From an uncultured Trichococcus sp. (GTDB lineage: Bacteria; Bacillota; Bacilli; Lactobacillales; Aerococcaceae): DNA of 64,000 bases. Numbering within the stretch: the stretch's first letter is position 1; each line of letters begins with the position of its first letter. This document shows, in pieces, positions 62,859 through 64,000 of the stretch. The stretch spans positions 1,183,501 through 1,247,500 of the forward strand of contig NZ_OY760503.1 of assembly GCF_963663645.1 (NCBI RefSeq). The letters are read 5' to 3'. The notes beneath the pieces were generated by a model. That model saw only the letters and a program-made list of their open reading frames with translations. It searched no databases and was not told the origin of the DNA. The position numbers and the translations under genes are program-made.

Positions 62859-64000
62859 TTATTTTTCAGTGTGGATCGAAATCCGTTTGAAGAGGGCCGA
62901 ACTTTGCGGGTTCGCGCCGGTGAACGTCGTTTTCACACCCCGTTTTTTGTTGCGGGTGATGAGCTTATCGATCGCTTCGACAGCGGTTGAATCCCATAAG
63001 GTCATGGCGCTGATGTCGATGACGACTTCTTCCTCGTGTTCGATTTCTTCAGCAAAGAAATCCAGGAATTTTTCGGCGGAAGCGAAGTACAGGTGGCCAT
63101 CCACTTTGTAGTGGTGGTCATCATCGGCAGATCCGGTTGCAACATGAAGATGGGACATTTTGAAAGCGGCGAAGACGGCGCTGACCAAAGTGCCGGCTAC
63201 GACACCGTAAGCCAGGTTGTGGGTTCCGATAACGATTGCTACGGTGAGGACCATCGCAAAGGTTTCGTTTTTAGGGTTTGTGCGCAGGCGTTTGATCGAG
63301 TCCCAGTTGATGGTTTCGATGGAGACAACAACCATGACTGCCGCCAAAGCGACAACCGGAATCTGGACGACAGAACCGTTCAAAAGAACAACGGACAACA
63401 ACATGAAGAATCCGGACAAGAAAGTCGCAAGACGACCAAGGCCACCATAATTCAAGTTGATGATCGTCTGTCCAATCATGCCGCAGCCAGCGATACCGCC
63501 GAAGAATCCGGAAACGACATTCCCAAGACCTTGGCTCAACGTTTCCTGATTTTTATCACTCTTCTCTTCAGTGATTTCATCGACCAGTTGTGCAGTCAAC
63601 AAGGACTCAACTAATCCGACGATGGCAACTGAAAGTGCAGTCGGGAAAATGATCCGCAAAGTTTCCAGTGTCATCGGAACAGCCGGGATCCCGAAGCGCG
63701 GCAAATCTGTGGAGATGGACCCCATATCGCCCAATGTTTTCACATCCAAGCCAAAGCCCAGCACAATCGCGGTGATGACGAAGATCGCAACGATAGGCGC
63801 AGGGATTTTATTCGTGACCCGAGGGAACAGGAAAATGATCGCAATGCCCAACAGTCCCAGAAGCGGCAAAAGCAGGCTGCCCTGGAAATGATCCAATTGC
63901 GAAGTGAACATCATGATCCCCAAGCCATTGACGAAACCGATCATGACAGGCTTCGGAATGTAACGCATCAGGGAACCTACCTTTAGGAAACCAAGGACGA
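62859..64000 (-). CDS. SulP-family anion transporter with STAS domain, 5' end missing
   Basis: Inner-membrane secondary transporter for inorganic anions such as sulfate or bicarbonate. The frame is open to the window end (VLGFLKVGSLMRYIPKP), so the N-terminal part is missing; 380 residues are visible. Membrane segments carry MRYIPKPVMIGFVNGLG and the family stretch GGIAGCGMIGQTIINLNYGG. The last 100 residues are a STAS domain with the DISAMTLWDSTAVEAIDKL motif. Similar bacterial SulP proteins have been linked to bicarbonate or sulfate uptake; the substrate is not decided by sequence. Confidence 0.9.
   Translation of the reverse strand, partial: VLGFLKVGSLMRYIPKPVMIGFVNGLGIMMFTSQLDHFQGSLLLPLLGLLGIAIIFLFPRVTNKIPAPIVAIFVITAIVLGFGLDVKTLGDMGSISTDLPRFGIPAVPMTLETLRIIFPTALSVAIVGLVESLLTAQLVDEITEEKSDKNQETLSQGLGNVVSGFFGGIAGCGMIGQTIINLNYGGLGRLATFLSGFFMLLSVVLLNGSVVQIPVVALAAVMVVVSIETINWDSIKRLRTNPKNETFAMVLTVAIVIGTHNLAYGVVAGTLVSAVFAAFKMSHLHVATGSADDDHHYKVDGHLYFASAEKFLDFFAEEIEHEEEVVIDISAMTLWDSTAVEAIDKLITRNKKRGVKTTFTGANPQSSALFKRISIHTEK

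Overview
The window looks like chromosomal DNA of a low-to-middle-GC Firmicute of the Lactobacillales. The grounds are strong AGGAGG ribosome binding sites, several TTG starts, CcpA-type cre sites, PTS systems, a phosphoketolase-based pentose pathway, a T-box leader and lipobox substrate-binding proteins. From memory a Carnobacteriaceae member such as Trichococcus fits best, but that is inference and not read from a marker gene. No rRNA, tRNA, phage, transposase or CRISPR system was seen.

Layout. 0-2.1 kb: end of a nucleoside ABC permease gene and an NCS2 purine permease. 2.5-3.9 kb: a zinc-ribbon protein and an unknown acidic protein. 4.1-9.8 kb: ribose operon rbsRKDACB. 10.0-12.0 kb: an ATP-grasp enzyme with an esterase. 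12.5-18.1 kb: a PRD regulator, an ascorbate-type PTS and a split transketolase. 18.4-22.4 kb: an AT-rich block (beta-glucoside-type PTS, mannonate-dehydratase-like enzyme, GntR regulator), followed by KDPG aldolase. 23.7-30.6 kb: a T-box leader in front of two uroporphyrinogen-decarboxylase-like (methyltransferase-fold) genes, an oxidoreductase and an amino-acid ABC transporter. 32.0-34.5 kb: formaldehyde detoxification genes with a divergent HxlR regulator. 34.8-36.9 kb: NfeD-like protein and flotillin. 37.1-39.3 kb: glycerol-dehydrogenase-like enzyme and alanine dehydrogenase. 39.4-47.3 kb: araR, araBDA and phosphoketolase. 47.7-52.1 kb: heterodimeric ABC exporter and an AraC regulator. 52.5-61.0 kb: a sugar-sensing two-component system with its own binding protein, divergent from a CUT2 sugar ABC transporter that ends in an orphan PTS IIB protein. 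61.4-64 kb: VOC protein, CBS-domain protein and a SulP transporter cut by the window end.

How it works together. Most of the window is sugar capture: ribose and a second sugar by CUT2 ABC transporters, other substrates by two PTSs, and arabinose through araBDA to xylulose-5-phosphate, which phosphoketolase next door can split. Visible operators (RbsR-like, AraR, HxlR-like) and cre boxes suggest substrate induction under catabolite control.

The most striking unexplained structure lies between genes. Eleven gaps carry short tandem arrays of palindromes. There are four unrelated sequence families, but all have the same pitch of 50-52 bp and 2-4 units, and all lie downstream of a Rho-independent terminator, never in a divergent promoter gap. 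The second notable item is the T-box operon, where the two methyltransferase-fold proteins keep HxC...C and HxH...C candidate zinc sites.
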